A program made the translations under genes and the position numbers. The notes beneath the pieces were generated by a model. It was given only the letters and a program-made list of their open reading frames with translations, did not search any database and was not told the origin of the DNA. Below are positions 46,147 through 57,616 of a DNA stretch of 64,000 nucleotides, piece by piece; the first letter of the stretch is position 1, and each line of letters starts with the position of its first letter. This DNA is from Odontesthes bonariensis (taxonomy: Eukaryota; Chordata; Actinopteri; Atheriniformes; Atherinopsidae). The stretch spans positions 3,044,839-3,108,838 of the forward strand of contig NC_134515.1 in assembly GCF_027942865.1 (NCBI RefSeq). The letters run 5' to 3'.

Positions 46147-49100
46147 TCATAGGTGTTCTGTGAGTGTGGAGTAGACCTGGTTCTGGTCCCTGCTGGCAGG
46201 ATCGAGGCTCTGGTAGGTGGAGTCCTCACATGTAGGTGGAGTGCAGTTCTCATAGGTGACGTTCTGAAGAGCAAACATGTATTTTCCTCAAATGAAATGC
46301 ATCATAAAAAGCACTTTCAGGCAGCTACTCTGTGGTGGGAAATCCTTACAGCGCTCCACTCTGAACCTCTCAGTCAACAGTTTTGTGTCACTTTTCACAT
46401 ACAAATCTGAATTCACCTTCTTTCTTTGTGATTTTTGGAGAACTCTGCAAACTGTTCCATCTCAGCTTGACTGATTTATTTCAATTTTACATGAGCAATT
46501 GTTCAACAAAGAATTAAAAAACATTCACCTCCATGTTAGAATAGTCTGACTTTCTTCTAGTCCTCAAACCTGTGGGGAAAAAAACAGTATTTCTCTGTGT
46601 TATAATGAGGAATCATTCAATGTGCACATGAGGCTGAAAGATCAGTGTTTCTAAGATGAAGTGACAAGAAAACAGCCAATTAATAAACAGCCAATGATAA
46701 AACAGCTAATGATAAACCAGCCAATGATAAAACAGCCAATTATAAAACAGTCAATAACAGCCCTACAAAATCCAGAGCCTTGAGGAACTCCAGGCGGACC
46801 TCATCCACCTCCGGGGCCACCGAGGAGCTTTTTTACCACCTCGGCAACCTCAGCCCCTGAAATGGGAGGCCCCACATCCGAGCTGCCCGACTCTGCTTCC
46901 TCATCGTAAGGCGTGTCGGTGGGATTGAGGAGGTCCTCAAAGTATTCCCCCCACCGACTCACAACGTCCCTAGTTGAGAACAGCAGAGCCCCATCCCAAC
47001 CATACACGGTGTTGACAGTGCACACCCCAAGACACCCCCCTAGTGGACCAGAATCTCTTTAAGGTCATCCGGAAGTCATTCTCCATGGCCTCACCAAACT
47101 TCTCCGACCCCCAGGTTTTTGCCTCAGAAACCCCTCGAGGCTGCATTCCGCTTGCTTCCAGAGTCCCACTGGCCAAATAGGCCAGATAGGACTCCAGCTT
47201 TGGCTTGACGGCTTCCCTCACCGCCGGTGTCCATCAGCAGGTTTGGTAGGTTAACGCCACATCAGGCACCGACCACAATACGGCCACAGCTCCGGTCAGC
47301 CACCTCAACAATGGAAGCATGGAACATGGCCCATTTGGACTCAATGTCCCCCACCTCCCCCGGGACACGGTTGAAGCTCTCCCAGAGGTGGGAGTTAAAG
47401 CTCATTCTGACAGGGAAATTTCCCAGACGTTCCCAGCAGACCCTCACAGTACGTTTGTGCCTACCAGGTCTGACCGGCTTCCTCCCCCACCAGCGGAGCC
47501 AACTCACCACCAGGTGGTGATCAGTTGACAGCTCCGCCCCTCTCTTCACCCGAGTGTCCAGGACATACGGCCGCAAGTCCGACGATACAACCACAAAGTC
47601 GATCAAAGTGTGCTGGTGTCATGTGCACATGTGGACACCCTTATTCCTGAACATGGTGCTCGTTATGGACAGTTCATGACGAGCACAGAAGTCCAACAAC
47701 AGAACACCACTCTGATTCAGATCGGGGGTGCCGTTCCTCCCAATCACACCCTTCCAGGTCTCACTAGCCGCATTCGGACTGTAGGAACCTTCTGCAGTTC
47801 CTTCTTTTAATCCACGGGGCCGTTTTCTCCCACATTTGGACATACAGGAACTTGGGACCATCGCCTTCAGTTCCTGGAACCATTTCAGCTCCTTCTCCTC
47901 AGCTGGGTCTGTTCTGGGTTCTATAGGAACACATCTGACGGAGGTGTTTGGTTGTCGGTAGCCCCGCCCCTTGGTGGTTGGTAGCTCCGCCCCTTGGTGG
48001 TCGGTAGCTCCGCCCCTCATCATGTTGTCAGGCTGAAATGTTTCCTCATACGACACGGACACAACCTTGGCGTGTTTGATAAGTTAAACCTCCACATGGT
48101 CTCCTTTGTCTGCGGCGCTCTGCTCTCCTTCCTTCATGAAACCAAGAAGTATGGCCTGCGCTCCATCCTGCGTCTCCTGACTCTCTCTGTGAGCTCTTCC
48201 AGCCTCCATGTTAGACGCCCGATGTGATCGTCCATGATTAATATCACCATCATGCAGACCATGAACACGGTGGCCTCCCCGCTCTCCATGTTAGCTTCTT
48301 GGTGGTGTTTTTTTCTTCTCTCCTTACTTTTACCGGGTTTTGTTTTGTTCTGTTTTGTTGTTGAATGTGGCGCTAAAGTAACACGTCGCTGTCGCAGACG
48401 GCTGCGCCGTATCAAGGCTCGTGTATACTCTCGCAGCAGTGTGTCGCAGTGAGCTTGTCGCAGACACGACGCAGTTATTTTTGATTTATGCCTTGAAGCG
48501 CTGTCTGCGCTATGTTAATCCCACGCCACAACGCAAGAGGGACAATCACGAACAAGCTAGGGTTGTGGGTGTTACGGTTACGGAGGTCATTCAACAACAA
48601 TGGCGACTGGACGAATGCGCATTTTGATTGAGATGCAGCTGATCGATCTAGAAATAGAAGAAATATTGCTACTACTGGAGCTGGCAGAGAGGGAAAGAAT
48701 CGTCACGGTTAGCACGGTTAGCGTCAGCCGGTTAGCAAACCGGAAATACGCATAGTGTAGAGCGGATGTAGAGTTGACCAATCAGAGGCCTCCTTTCTCT
48801 CCTCCCTGCGGCGATGTCTGCGGCACTGTCTGCGGTGAGTTACAATTTTGGGGAGGTGCACCAGAGTGTCTGCGTAGGGGGGGGGCATGTCTGCGTTAAC
48901 TGCGACACACACGCAGACGACCTGGTTTCCGAGTATAAATCAGGCTTCAGTCCCTATCAGGTCCGACTCATGTGCAAATGCAAACTGAAACAGTTCCCCT
49001 GGAGAAGGACAGTTCTTAGAACGGCGTTCTTAGAACTGCTCTGTCCGAAAGCGGCTACTGTCATTGCCCACGTGAACTTTGAAGTCCCCCAGCAGAACGA

Positions 49101-52100
49101 GGGAGTTTCCTGCAGGATGACTCTCCTGTGCCTCCTCCAGGGACTCCAAAAAGTGTGGGTACTCTGATCTGCTGTTTGTGCTTACGCATCAAACAACAGT
49201 TAGGACCCGTCCCCCCACCCTAAGGTGGAGGGAGGCTACCCTCTCGTCCACCGGGGTAAACCCCAATGTACAGGCGCACCATGGGCAACTCCAGAGTGAA
49301 AGAGATTCTAAAGGAGCCCAAGCCGTGCGTCGAGGTGAGTCCGACTAAATGTAGCCGGAACCTCTCAGCCTCGCGCACCAGCTCAGGCTCCTTCCCCAAC
49401 AGAGAGGTGACGCTCCACGTCCCAAGAGCCAGCTTCAGCAGCCGAGGATCAGACCGCCAAGGTCTCCGCCTTCGGCTGCCACCCAAGTCACACTGCAACC
49501 GACCCCCTTGGCCCCTCCCACGGGTGGTGAGCCCGTCGGAAAAGAAATCTTTAGGTTTTTTCTAATGGAGAAGCAGCATTTAGCTGTTATGCTGCAAACA
49601 AGTGGAACAAACTGCCAGTGGAGATTAAACTTTCACCAAATGGAGACATTTTTAAATCCAGGTTAAAAACATTTCTGTTCTCATGTGTCTATGCATGAAA
49701 TCTGCACGATATCTTTGAACTTATCTGGACTGTTGCTTGTTTTTAAATTAATTTAAATGATTTTATTTGTTTCTCTTTATATTCTTTGATGTATTTTTAA
49801 TGCTTCTTCCACTCCCTGCTGCAATGCTTTTATTTTATGTGAAGCACTTTGAACTGTTTGTACATGAAATGTGCTATACAAATAAATTTTATTCTATTTT
49901 ATTTTATTTCAACTGTGTCAGATTTGACAGGTTTTAAAATAGATGTATTTAATGTGGTGTCTTTGCTCTGCTCTGAGTATCTGTTTTAATTTCAGTATTT
50001 GTAACATTTCATCAGGAAAATCAGATAAAACAGAAAATCACAAACAGATCTTTTTATTCAACTAACAGACATGTAAGAGTTCACATTTTCACACCACTGC
50101 TAAAAAAGTTCATTTTTATTCGTATCACTGAGTGAGTGTGATGTGTTGCCTCACCTGTCAGAGGTTTACAAGATCTTCTCCTGCAGAACACCAGCAGAGC
50201 CACTGATAACAGGATGACTGTGACAGCCACAGTCAGACCCACAATCAGCAGCACATCTGCAGAAGTTTGACAAGTTGTTTTACTCTGACGCCTCCTGCTG
50301 GATCAGCTAATTAATCACAGGCTATATGGCTGCAGAGGGAACGCACACACTGTATATCCACATAACAAATGGCTGTGTTAACACGTCATACGTTAAAATC
50401 CAATTCAGATCCAACATAAACAGTATTCAGGAGACCTGTGCAGTTCTACTTTGCCACGTAGAGACTGAGTTACGGGTTCGGTTTGAGTTGGAGGTTCTTC
50501 AGCGACATGAAAGCAAGTCTGAGAAAAACACCCATCTTTGGCTGATGGTGAACAAAAGTCTTACAGTAGGACACAGAAACTGATTCAAATACAAGCTTTA
50601 ATCTATCAGACAGCGTGTGGATGTACCTGTAGATGTTGTTCCTTCATGCTGAGGCGGTACAGACTGGTCAGCTGTTCCAGAGGAGGCTGAAGGGGCGGAG
50701 CTTCCTGATCTGGAGCTGAAACTCTGTGTGGTCGTTGGTGTAGAAGCTGATGGAGCTGCCACAAAGGAAACAAACAGACTATAATAAAGCAAAAACAAGA
50801 TGAAACATAAAAAGAAATTAAATGAGCTTCAAATGTAAATGCTGCTTGAGTTGATTTTGGGAGAAAATAATCAAATAGTACTTTAAATCTTTTAATCTAA
50901 AAAAACATGCTTGTTGTAGTTTGTTTCATTGTTATTGGAATAAAGATGGACGTTACAGCTGGTGGAAAATACAATTAGCAGGATTGTTGTATTAAACAGC
51001 ACATCAGGTAGTTTACAAGCAGCTGTCAGTGACTGATGATAAAACATGTTTTAATCTTCCAGAGACATTCAGAGCATTTTGATTCAGTAAAAACTCACCA
51101 TCTGTGACCGTGATGCTAAAGTCTGTATATCCATCTTTAATATATCTGTCCAGATGACATCTGTACCGTCCTGAGTCAGACGGTGTCAGCTGTGTGATGG
51201 TCACATACAGAACTCCTCCTCCAAATGTTTCTTCTTCATATCCAATACTGTATCTGCCTGTTTGATTTCTGTCACCATCTGTCTGAACAAGAATCTTTTC
51301 TTCACATTCTCCTCTGCAGAAGGACTTTGTGCTTCCACCGACATTAAAGGAACATCCGACTGTCAGAGAGCTTCCAGCTTCTCTATAGAAGGGTTCTTCC
51401 TGGGTTCCTTTTAGCAGAGCTGTTAAAGAAGGAAAACAAGCAGGAGTTACTTTCTGTGCTGAAGATGATGCAGTCTGATCACTTTAAAGGGACAGTTCGC
51501 CTCTTTTGACATGAAGCTGTGTAACATCCCATATCAGCAACATCATTTCTGAACATCTTCTTACCCCCTGCTGCGTCCTGTGAGCAGAGTTCCAGCCTCG
51601 TTTTGGTGTTGATGAAGGTAGTCCGGCTAGTTGGCTGGGGTTTAAAAAATAAAGCGTTTTGCTTCTCAGAACAATATGCGTTCAACAGAGTAATACATTT
51701 GCATCACAAAATGGTTCTCCAGGAAAAAGTCAGACCTCACAATCTCTTGGCCCTATTTTCTCTCCCTTCGTATCACTGCCTGCTGCCGCCTGCCGACAGA
51801 CGCGCCTGTTACGGTGTTTGCTGCACGGTCTGCACAGCAGGCAGTGATACGAAGGGAGAGAAAATAGGGCCAAGCGATTGTGAGGTCTGACTTTTTCCTG
51901 GAGAACCATTTTGTGATGCAAATGTATTACTCTGTTGAACGCATATTGTTTTGAGAAGCAAAATGCTTTATTTTTTAAACCCCAGCCAACTAGCCGGACT
52001 ACCTTCATCAACACCAAAACGAGGCTGGAACTCTGCTCACAGGACGCAGCAGGGGGTAAGAAGATGTTCATAAATGATGTTGCTGATATGGGATGTTACA

Positions 52101-55100
52101 CAGCTTCATGTCAAAAGAGGCGAACTGTCCCTTTATTCAGTATCACACAGTTCAATCAGTCTGTGGCTCTAACAGCTCGTCCAGCAGCAACAGGAAGTGG
52201 ATCTTTAAAGAGTCGCTGCTTCATAATCTCCCCCTCTGCAGAGTATTGGACTGACCTCTGTGTCATTTAAATACAACAATCAGTTCATCCAAAGATGTGA
52301 TGGCAGGTAAAGAGGAGAACAACAGCTCAATACTTACACTTTTTCCTCAACATGTCTCAGTAGCCCCTTTCACACTGAGGAATTTAATCCGCGAATTTAG
52401 CGTGTCCGCTGTTGCGTTCACACTGCCGACCCGGGCTGCCGCGTCAACTCGACTCGCCTTTCGACCCGCGTCGGACCCTAGTGTTTTTGCCGAGCCGAGT
52501 TTGGTGTGAAAGCAATTGACGCGGGTCGGACGTGGGCGTGACGTGACGTGAGGAGTTTAAAAGACAGAATGGACAGCTGATTCAGAACAACAGCGACAGG
52601 TGAGGACAAGTTTCACTCTGTTTTAGCCTTCATCAAGTTGGAGACATTTTTTAATATGGCCAACTGGGGAGACAAGCGAGCTCCTCAGCCTCCGAGCAGA
52701 GGACGTTATTTACCGTCACATTTCGGGGACGGTGAAGGATGGACCTCTGCTGGAAGGGCTGGCGAGAAAGATGGGAGAGCGCGGTTTCCCACGCAGCAAG
52801 ACGCAGGTGACCAACAAATTAAAGGCCATGAGGAAAAAGTTCCTCTGTAGAAGAACGCTGTTCGCGTTCTTCTGCTTCAAATTGTCGATGGATTTCCTCA
52901 ACTTGGACATTATAGTGCTCTTGTATTCTCCGCATATGTTCTTCGGCGGCATCCCACGTTGTGACCATCCACACCCCGTAAAATAACATCTCCATGAACT
53001 GCATATACAATTGCAAAAACGAGTCCTCAAGGTGTATTTAACCCTACCTCCGACGCATGGCTTGTGCCTACGTCATTGTACACGCCCAGCATTTTCTGTG
53101 TTTCGTGTGACGCTCTGCCACTAGGCCACGCCCCCTGAACTCGACTTCAGGCGGCACGGGTCACCAACACGCCAAGCGTTCACATTGCTCGACGCGGGTC
53201 GAAGGTGCAATTTGGACCCGCTAAGGTAGCGGGTCACAGTGTGAAAGGGGCTCATGAAACGAGCATTTATCACTTTGAGCACTCTCTGGAGTCTGAGGCC
53301 TTTCAGAGACTTTGAGGCAGTTTGCAACACCTTGACATTTTCAAGTATTTCAACTAACTGTAAACATCTATGCAAAAGTGACACATATGGTTGTATTCTG
53401 AAAAGCCTGACAAAAAATAATATGAGTGTAAAGTGAATATATATATAAATATATACTGTATCTGCGTATATATATATATCTATATATATATATATAGATA
53501 TATATATATACAGATATATATATATCTATATATATATATATAGATATAGATATTTCTGTGTTCTCACCTGTGAATAGCCACTCCATCACCTGGTACTTTA
53601 CATGTGAATAGCGGTAGGTGTGGCCTAGGAGGCTGCTGCAGTCAGAGTACAGAAAATCCAAAGATTTCTTTTCACTCTCTTTAAAAAGGGCCAACTATAA
53701 AATTTATTTTAATATATATATATTTGAAAAGTAGAAGTTTCAAGGTTTTTAATGGTGTCACTTATATGTTCGAATGACAAAAACTCACAGAGTTACAGAT
53801 GTGTTTTTGGAGAAGTGTCAGAAATCCCGCCGGCGGGTTCTTAGACTCCAGAGTGATAATATGATATGAAGCAGAAAATATCAGGTTGTTTAAAACATCA
53901 GCAGCTGTCAGTGAGAACCGACGCTTTTCTGCAGCTTGAATAGAAACTCACCGTCTGCAACAACAAGTTTAAAGTATCTGTATGAAGATGGTGATGATGA
54001 AGATCTTCCCCAACCACACTGGTACCGTCCTGAGTCAGACGTGGTCAGCTGTTCGATGCTCAAAGACAGAACAGAAGTTTTATCGTTATAATCAATCCTG
54101 TATCGTCCTCTTTGAGCTGTGGTTCGATTAGTTAGAATGAGTTTGTTTTCTCCTTCACAGCTTTCCCTGCAGAATAACCTCCATGTTTTCGATAAACCGA
54201 AGGTGCATGTGATTGTGATGTCCTCTCCAATGACTTTATAGATATGATCCAGTCCGTTAACAGAGCTGCTGTTTCCAGCCTGCAGAGCTGCAGAAAAGAT
54301 AAAGCATCAACAGTTTTATCCCAACATTTTCTGTCCAAACACAACATGGAGGAAACTTTCTGTCACTGAGACACAAAACACGAGCTGGACATCTCATTTT
54401 AACTAAGAAACAGTGAGATCATTGGAAAGCTTCAGCAGGAGGAATGGAACAAACTAAAGGTTCGAACGTGAGACGCAAACCACTGAGAGCTCAACAACCA
54501 CAATGACTCGCAGCTTATTTTGAGGAAGTAATATGGAGTAAGATAGCTGTCAAAATGTTCGTGTGCATAAACTAGAAATGCATGCATAAATGAGTCCAAA
54601 AGTTTTGACATCAAGAATTACGAGTTACGAATTACGAGTTACGCATGCAAGTTTTTTTTTTTTTTTTTTAAATGACTTTATTTAACTTCACAAAATCACA
54701 GTAACAGTAGTTATGAAAGAAATAGTGTACAGTAATGAACAAAGGACATAAAATGAAAGAACATAGTTAAAAATACAAAAATACAACAATAGAAAACTGT
54801 TAAAACAGAAGAGAGAAAAAAAAGACAAAAAAATAAATAAAATAAATAAAATAAATAACAAATAAAAAAAAATTACACAAGTAAATGCGAGTTACGAAAA
54901 TAAGTTATATTCTTTCCAAATACTTATTGTTTTTATAGACTTGTTGTTAATTGAATTTGAGATAGAGTCAAGATACAATTTTACATCTATTACAAAGAGG
55001 TCGAAAAGTGGTTTCCTGTGCATTATTTTACTTTTATGAATATGAAATTTAGCAAGCAACAATATTAGATTGATAAGGTATGTGGGAGAGGAATTTTTCG

Positions 55101-56297
55101 CCTTGAAATCTGTGATACCAAACAAAAAATGTTCAAAGAAAAGAAGGAAATCTGGTTGTATATAGTTGGATATTAGAGCAACAATGTCTTTCCAGAACTT
55201 CTTCGAGCATGTACAGTTCCAAAACAGATGAACAGATGTTTCTGGGTAAAGCTTACAAAGAGAACAGGAAATATCAATATCAGCTTTATATTTCAGAAGA
55301 AAGTGCTTAGTTGGATAAAATTTATGAATTAATTTAAAAGAGACTTCTTTGACTTTATTAGTGAGAAAAAACTTGTGTGGGAGAGACCAAATTTTCTCCC
55401 AATTAACATTCTGCACAAAGGAGTTCCAATAAGATACACAAGATGGGGATGAAACCAGATTTTCTTGGAATAAAGAACGGATTTTGGAATTAACAGCTTT
55501 TGATTGAGTTGAGAAACACAGCTTACCAACAGCGGTCTGTTTGGTCTGGGTACTAAAGTATAATCCGTTTTTCTGTTTTTTCGCTGTTTTTTCGTTTTTG
55601 GTTTAAAACGGAAAAAGGACAGCTACTTCCGTTTTTCGTTTTTTCGTTTTGACATTATTTATTTATTTTTTTTTTTGTCCTTTTTTTTCTCTCTTCTGTT
55701 CTAACAGTTTTCTATCGTTGTATTTTTAACTATGTTCTTTCATTTTATGTCCTTTGTTCATTACTGTACACTATTTCTTTCATAACTACTGTTACTGTGA
55801 TTTTGTGAAGTTAAATAAAGTCATTTAAAAAGAAAAAAAAAAAAACTTGCATGCGTAACTCGTAATTCGTAATTCGTAACTTGTAACTTGTAATTCTTGA
55901 TGTCAAAACTTTTGGACTCATTTATGCATGCATTTCTAGTTTATGCACACGAACATTTTGACAGCTATTTTACTCCATAAAGTAACAAATACTCAAGTCC
56001 GAACACAAAGTCAAATGGTCCATCTGTTCACTGTTAACACGAGCCTCAAAGAAATGACTGGGATAACTAATAAAACAGTTTCCGTATCAGAAACAAATTC
56101 TACAAGTAAAAACACATGAATAAATATGAAGTTTCTGTTTAAAAATGTGAATTTATCCATTAAAACCACTCAACATGACTCCAGTTCTGATGTTTAATCA
56201 TATGAACAAACGTACGGTGAGACTGAGAGTGAAATAAATAAAAATAAATGTACTCACAGAGGAAGAAGAAGCAGAACAAAGTGTGATGGACGCCCAT
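46147..56297 (-). CDS. CD300/pIgR-like receptor with ITIM-like tail, gene 4
   Basis: Minus-strand exons: leader 56258-56297, D1 53952-54287, D2 51099-51419, stalk 50627-50755, TM 50155-50256, tail exon 1 46529-46569, tail exon 2 46147-46263. They total 1086 nt, or 361 aa, in phase and open. It is the most diverged ectodomain: D1 has [10 protein letters not shown], a CQ.CGWGRSS-type loop ([17 protein letters not shown]) and one extra residue; D2 has EEETFGGG and [10 protein letters not shown]. The tail carries STYQSL and VYSTL like genes 2 and 3, but tail exon 1 has DYSNM where the others have DNSNM, adding a tyrosine in a YxxM pattern. Introns are swollen by three further insertions (52362-53252, 53280-53855, 54532-55979). 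The splice sites remain intact in spite of these. Confidence 0.87.
46760..49545 (-). mobile_element. Degenerate LINE (unit 3)
   Basis: Counterpart of 16205-18990, with the same endonuclease pieces and the same internal deletion. The MITE copy is at 48410-48951. Confidence 0.78.
48410..48951. mobile_element. Harbinger-like MITE within the LINE (unit 3)
   Basis: Counterpart of 17861-18402; it shows the empty hAT target GGCGATGTCTGCGG at about 48810-48823. Confidence 0.5.
49565..49915 (+). mobile_element. LINE 3' end (unit 3)
   Basis: Counterpart of 19016-19365, with the same C-terminal codons and (TTTTA)n tail. The unit 2 copy is at about 34885-35225. Confidence 0.65.
51484..52136. mobile_element. 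TTAA fold-back element in D1-D2 intron, gene 4
   Basis: Left TTAA at 51484-51487. The right flank has changed to TTAT (52133-52136). The long inverted arms are present as in unit 2. Confidence 0.82.
52362..53252. mobile_element. TIR transposon with SANT/Myb-like remnant
   Basis: The ends AGCCCCTTTCACACTG and CAGTGTGAAAGGGGCT are perfect 16-bp inverted repeats, with CATG on both outer sides. A plus-strand frame near 52672-52850 reads [18 protein letters not shown] then [20 protein letters not shown], a Myb/SANT-like DNA-binding domain as found in the second protein of PIF/Harbinger elements. It starts with MANWG in another frame, so there is a frameshift. No transposase is present. It is absent from the other three units. 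Confidence 0.75.
53280..53855. mobile_element. MITE with CACTC-type inverted ends
   Basis: The ends CACTCTCTGGAGTCTGAGG and CTTAGACTCCAGAGTG are imperfect inverted repeats, and the segment is absent from the equivalent place in units 1-3, where GAGCACTTTGATATGATATG is continuous. The interior holds an AT microsatellite. It is non-coding. Confidence 0.65.
53428..53560. repeat. (TA)n-rich microsatellite with dyad symmetry
   Basis: TATATATA runs broken by GATATAG and CAGATAT motifs. Confidence 0.9.
54532..55979. mobile_element. Fold-back element carrying two outward L1 3' ends
   Basis: The ends TATGGAGTAAGATAGCTGTC and GACAGCTATTTTACTCCATA are inverted and flanked by AAGTAA (54526-54531 and 55980-55985). 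The arms of about 290 bp include a terminal block, a T/A run, and the 3' UTR of an L1-like element ending AAATAAAGTCATTT. One arm extends into L1 coding sequence. The element is inserted in the leader-D1 intron of gene 4 and is missing from the other units. Confidence 0.8.
54892..55529 (-). pseudogene. L1-like retrotransposon C-terminal region
   Basis: The minus frame has [20 protein letters not shown], then a zinc-knuckle segment [18 protein letters not shown] followed by KKFWKDI. This is the C-terminal zf-RVT type region of fish L1-like ORF2. The reverse transcriptase itself is not present. Confidence 0.8.
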
Positions 56298-56307
56298 GTT
56301 GAGGCTC

Positions 56308-56430
56308 TGATGGTTTCCTGCTGCCTCTCTTCGCTCTTCACTTCCCTAACTGAAGGACTTCCTCCTGTAACCACGACAACACATCACTCCTCCTCCCTCC
56401 ATCAGTCTGTACGTCAGCTGCTGACTCATT
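56308..56430 (-). promoter_or_regulatory. Proximal promoter of gene 4
   Basis: The ETS-type, RUNX-like and AP-1 (56422-56428) sites are conserved. The hAT-like element begins only about 25 bp upstream of the AP-1 site, so distal control differs from that of genes 1-3. Confidence 0.5.
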
Positions 56431-56453
56431 TATGTGTCACTTTACGTAAAAAC

Positions 56454-57102
56454 TAGGGCTGGGCAACGATTAAAATGTTTAATCTAATTAATCACGTGAT
56501 TTCCCTGATTAATCACGATTAATCGCATTTGTATGCAGAATCCAAAAATGAATCCAAAAGTAGCGTATAGCTTTTAGCATTTAGTTTTATTTTAAATGTG
56601 CTGCCATATGAATGAAAGTGCCATAACATTTGTTGTGCAAACACACTTTTAACATCAGCATCTTTCTGTAGTTTTTATGTAGAAGCCTCGCTCCACTGTC
56701 TGTTTCCTTGAATGACTTGCTGCTATCAGTTGTGTGTTTTGCCTTTAAGTGATATTTTAGACTGGAACTACTACGCTGAGAAGACAATTCAACTTGGCTG
56801 TAAATGCAGGAGTTTTTTTTAAAATTTATTTTGAAATACGTGCTTTTATGTTGAAACCAGTAAAACAGGAAGTAGCGCCGGTTAGCTCTGTTAGCTTCAC
56901 ACCTGTAGCGGTGATGTTAGCTGCTAGTTTATCTTTATTTTATTACTCCATGCTTCGTGGTGTTTGCTGTAACTGTGTGAATGTGATGCATTCAGCAGAC
57001 TTTTACAAAATAAAACCTGCGTTAATGCGCGATAAAATATTTATCGGCGTTAAATAATTAACAAGTTAACGCGATAATAACGAGTTAACTCGCCCAGCCC
57101 TA
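56454..57102. mobile_element. hAT-like element with BED-finger remnant
   Basis: The ends TAGGGCTGGGC and GCCCAGCCCTA are perfect inverted repeats, followed inwards by GATTAA/GTTAA-rich sequence typical of a common fish hAT family. A minus-strand frame (56587-56787) has SSLKYHLKAKHT, resembling the end of a BED zinc finger. No catalytic part. No clear 8-bp duplication. Confidence 0.75.
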
Positions 57103-57328
57103 GTGTACACGTAATCAAGGCAACCTGCAGCAGGGCGTCCAAAAGGGTCACGGTCGTGGGTAAAGTGAAAGGACTTCAGCCCTGGCCCTGAACTTCTTTT
57201 AGCCCTAACTAAGTAACCCTCAAACCTCGTCCATGAAGGCGGCAGTGCTTTAGTGAAGTGTTTCTGTCGTGTTCTGAATGTAAAAGTGAAGAATAGCCAA
57301 GTGTGGATCGATTTAAACATCAATAGTA

Positions 57329-57577
57329 CAGTGGAAACCGCTTATAGTGATCACGTTGCCAATTTGAACACTATAAGCTACACGTAGTTTTAAAATTATT
57401 TTTGCACATGTTTACATTCATAAAATGGCCAAAAATTAACTTTATAAGCGGATTTCTTGATCACTATAAACAAATTATTTAAACAGCATTTGTATAGAAA
57501 TGATTCTGTCCCAAGCCTTTTGATCTATATAAGCGGTTGATTACTATATCCGTGACCACTATAAGCGGTTTCCACTG
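57329..57577. mobile_element. Tigger/pogo-like MITE
   Basis: 249 bp with inverted ends CAGTGGAAACCGCTTATAGT and ACTATAAGCGGTTTCCACTG, flanked by TA on both sides (57327-57328 and 57578-57579). Both the termini and the TA target fit the pogo branch of Tc1/mariner. Non-coding. Confidence 0.88.
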
Positions 57578-57616
57578 TATCAACACTCAGATGGTTTGTA
57601 GTTGCTCTTTCACAAG

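Larger units (their letters stand above)
35896..50577. repeat. Tandem duplication unit 3 (14.7 kb)
   Basis: Collinear with units 1 and 2 at both ends but different in the middle. It keeps an hAT remnant lost in units 1-2 and has an L1-like element in place of the TIR/TTAA nest. Confidence 0.88.
50578..56453. repeat. Tandem duplication unit 4 (partial)
   Basis: Matches units 1-3 from the stalk exon to about 150 bp upstream of the leader. Homology stops in TTTACGTAAAAACT at 56453, exactly where an hAT-like element begins. Confidence 0.85.
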
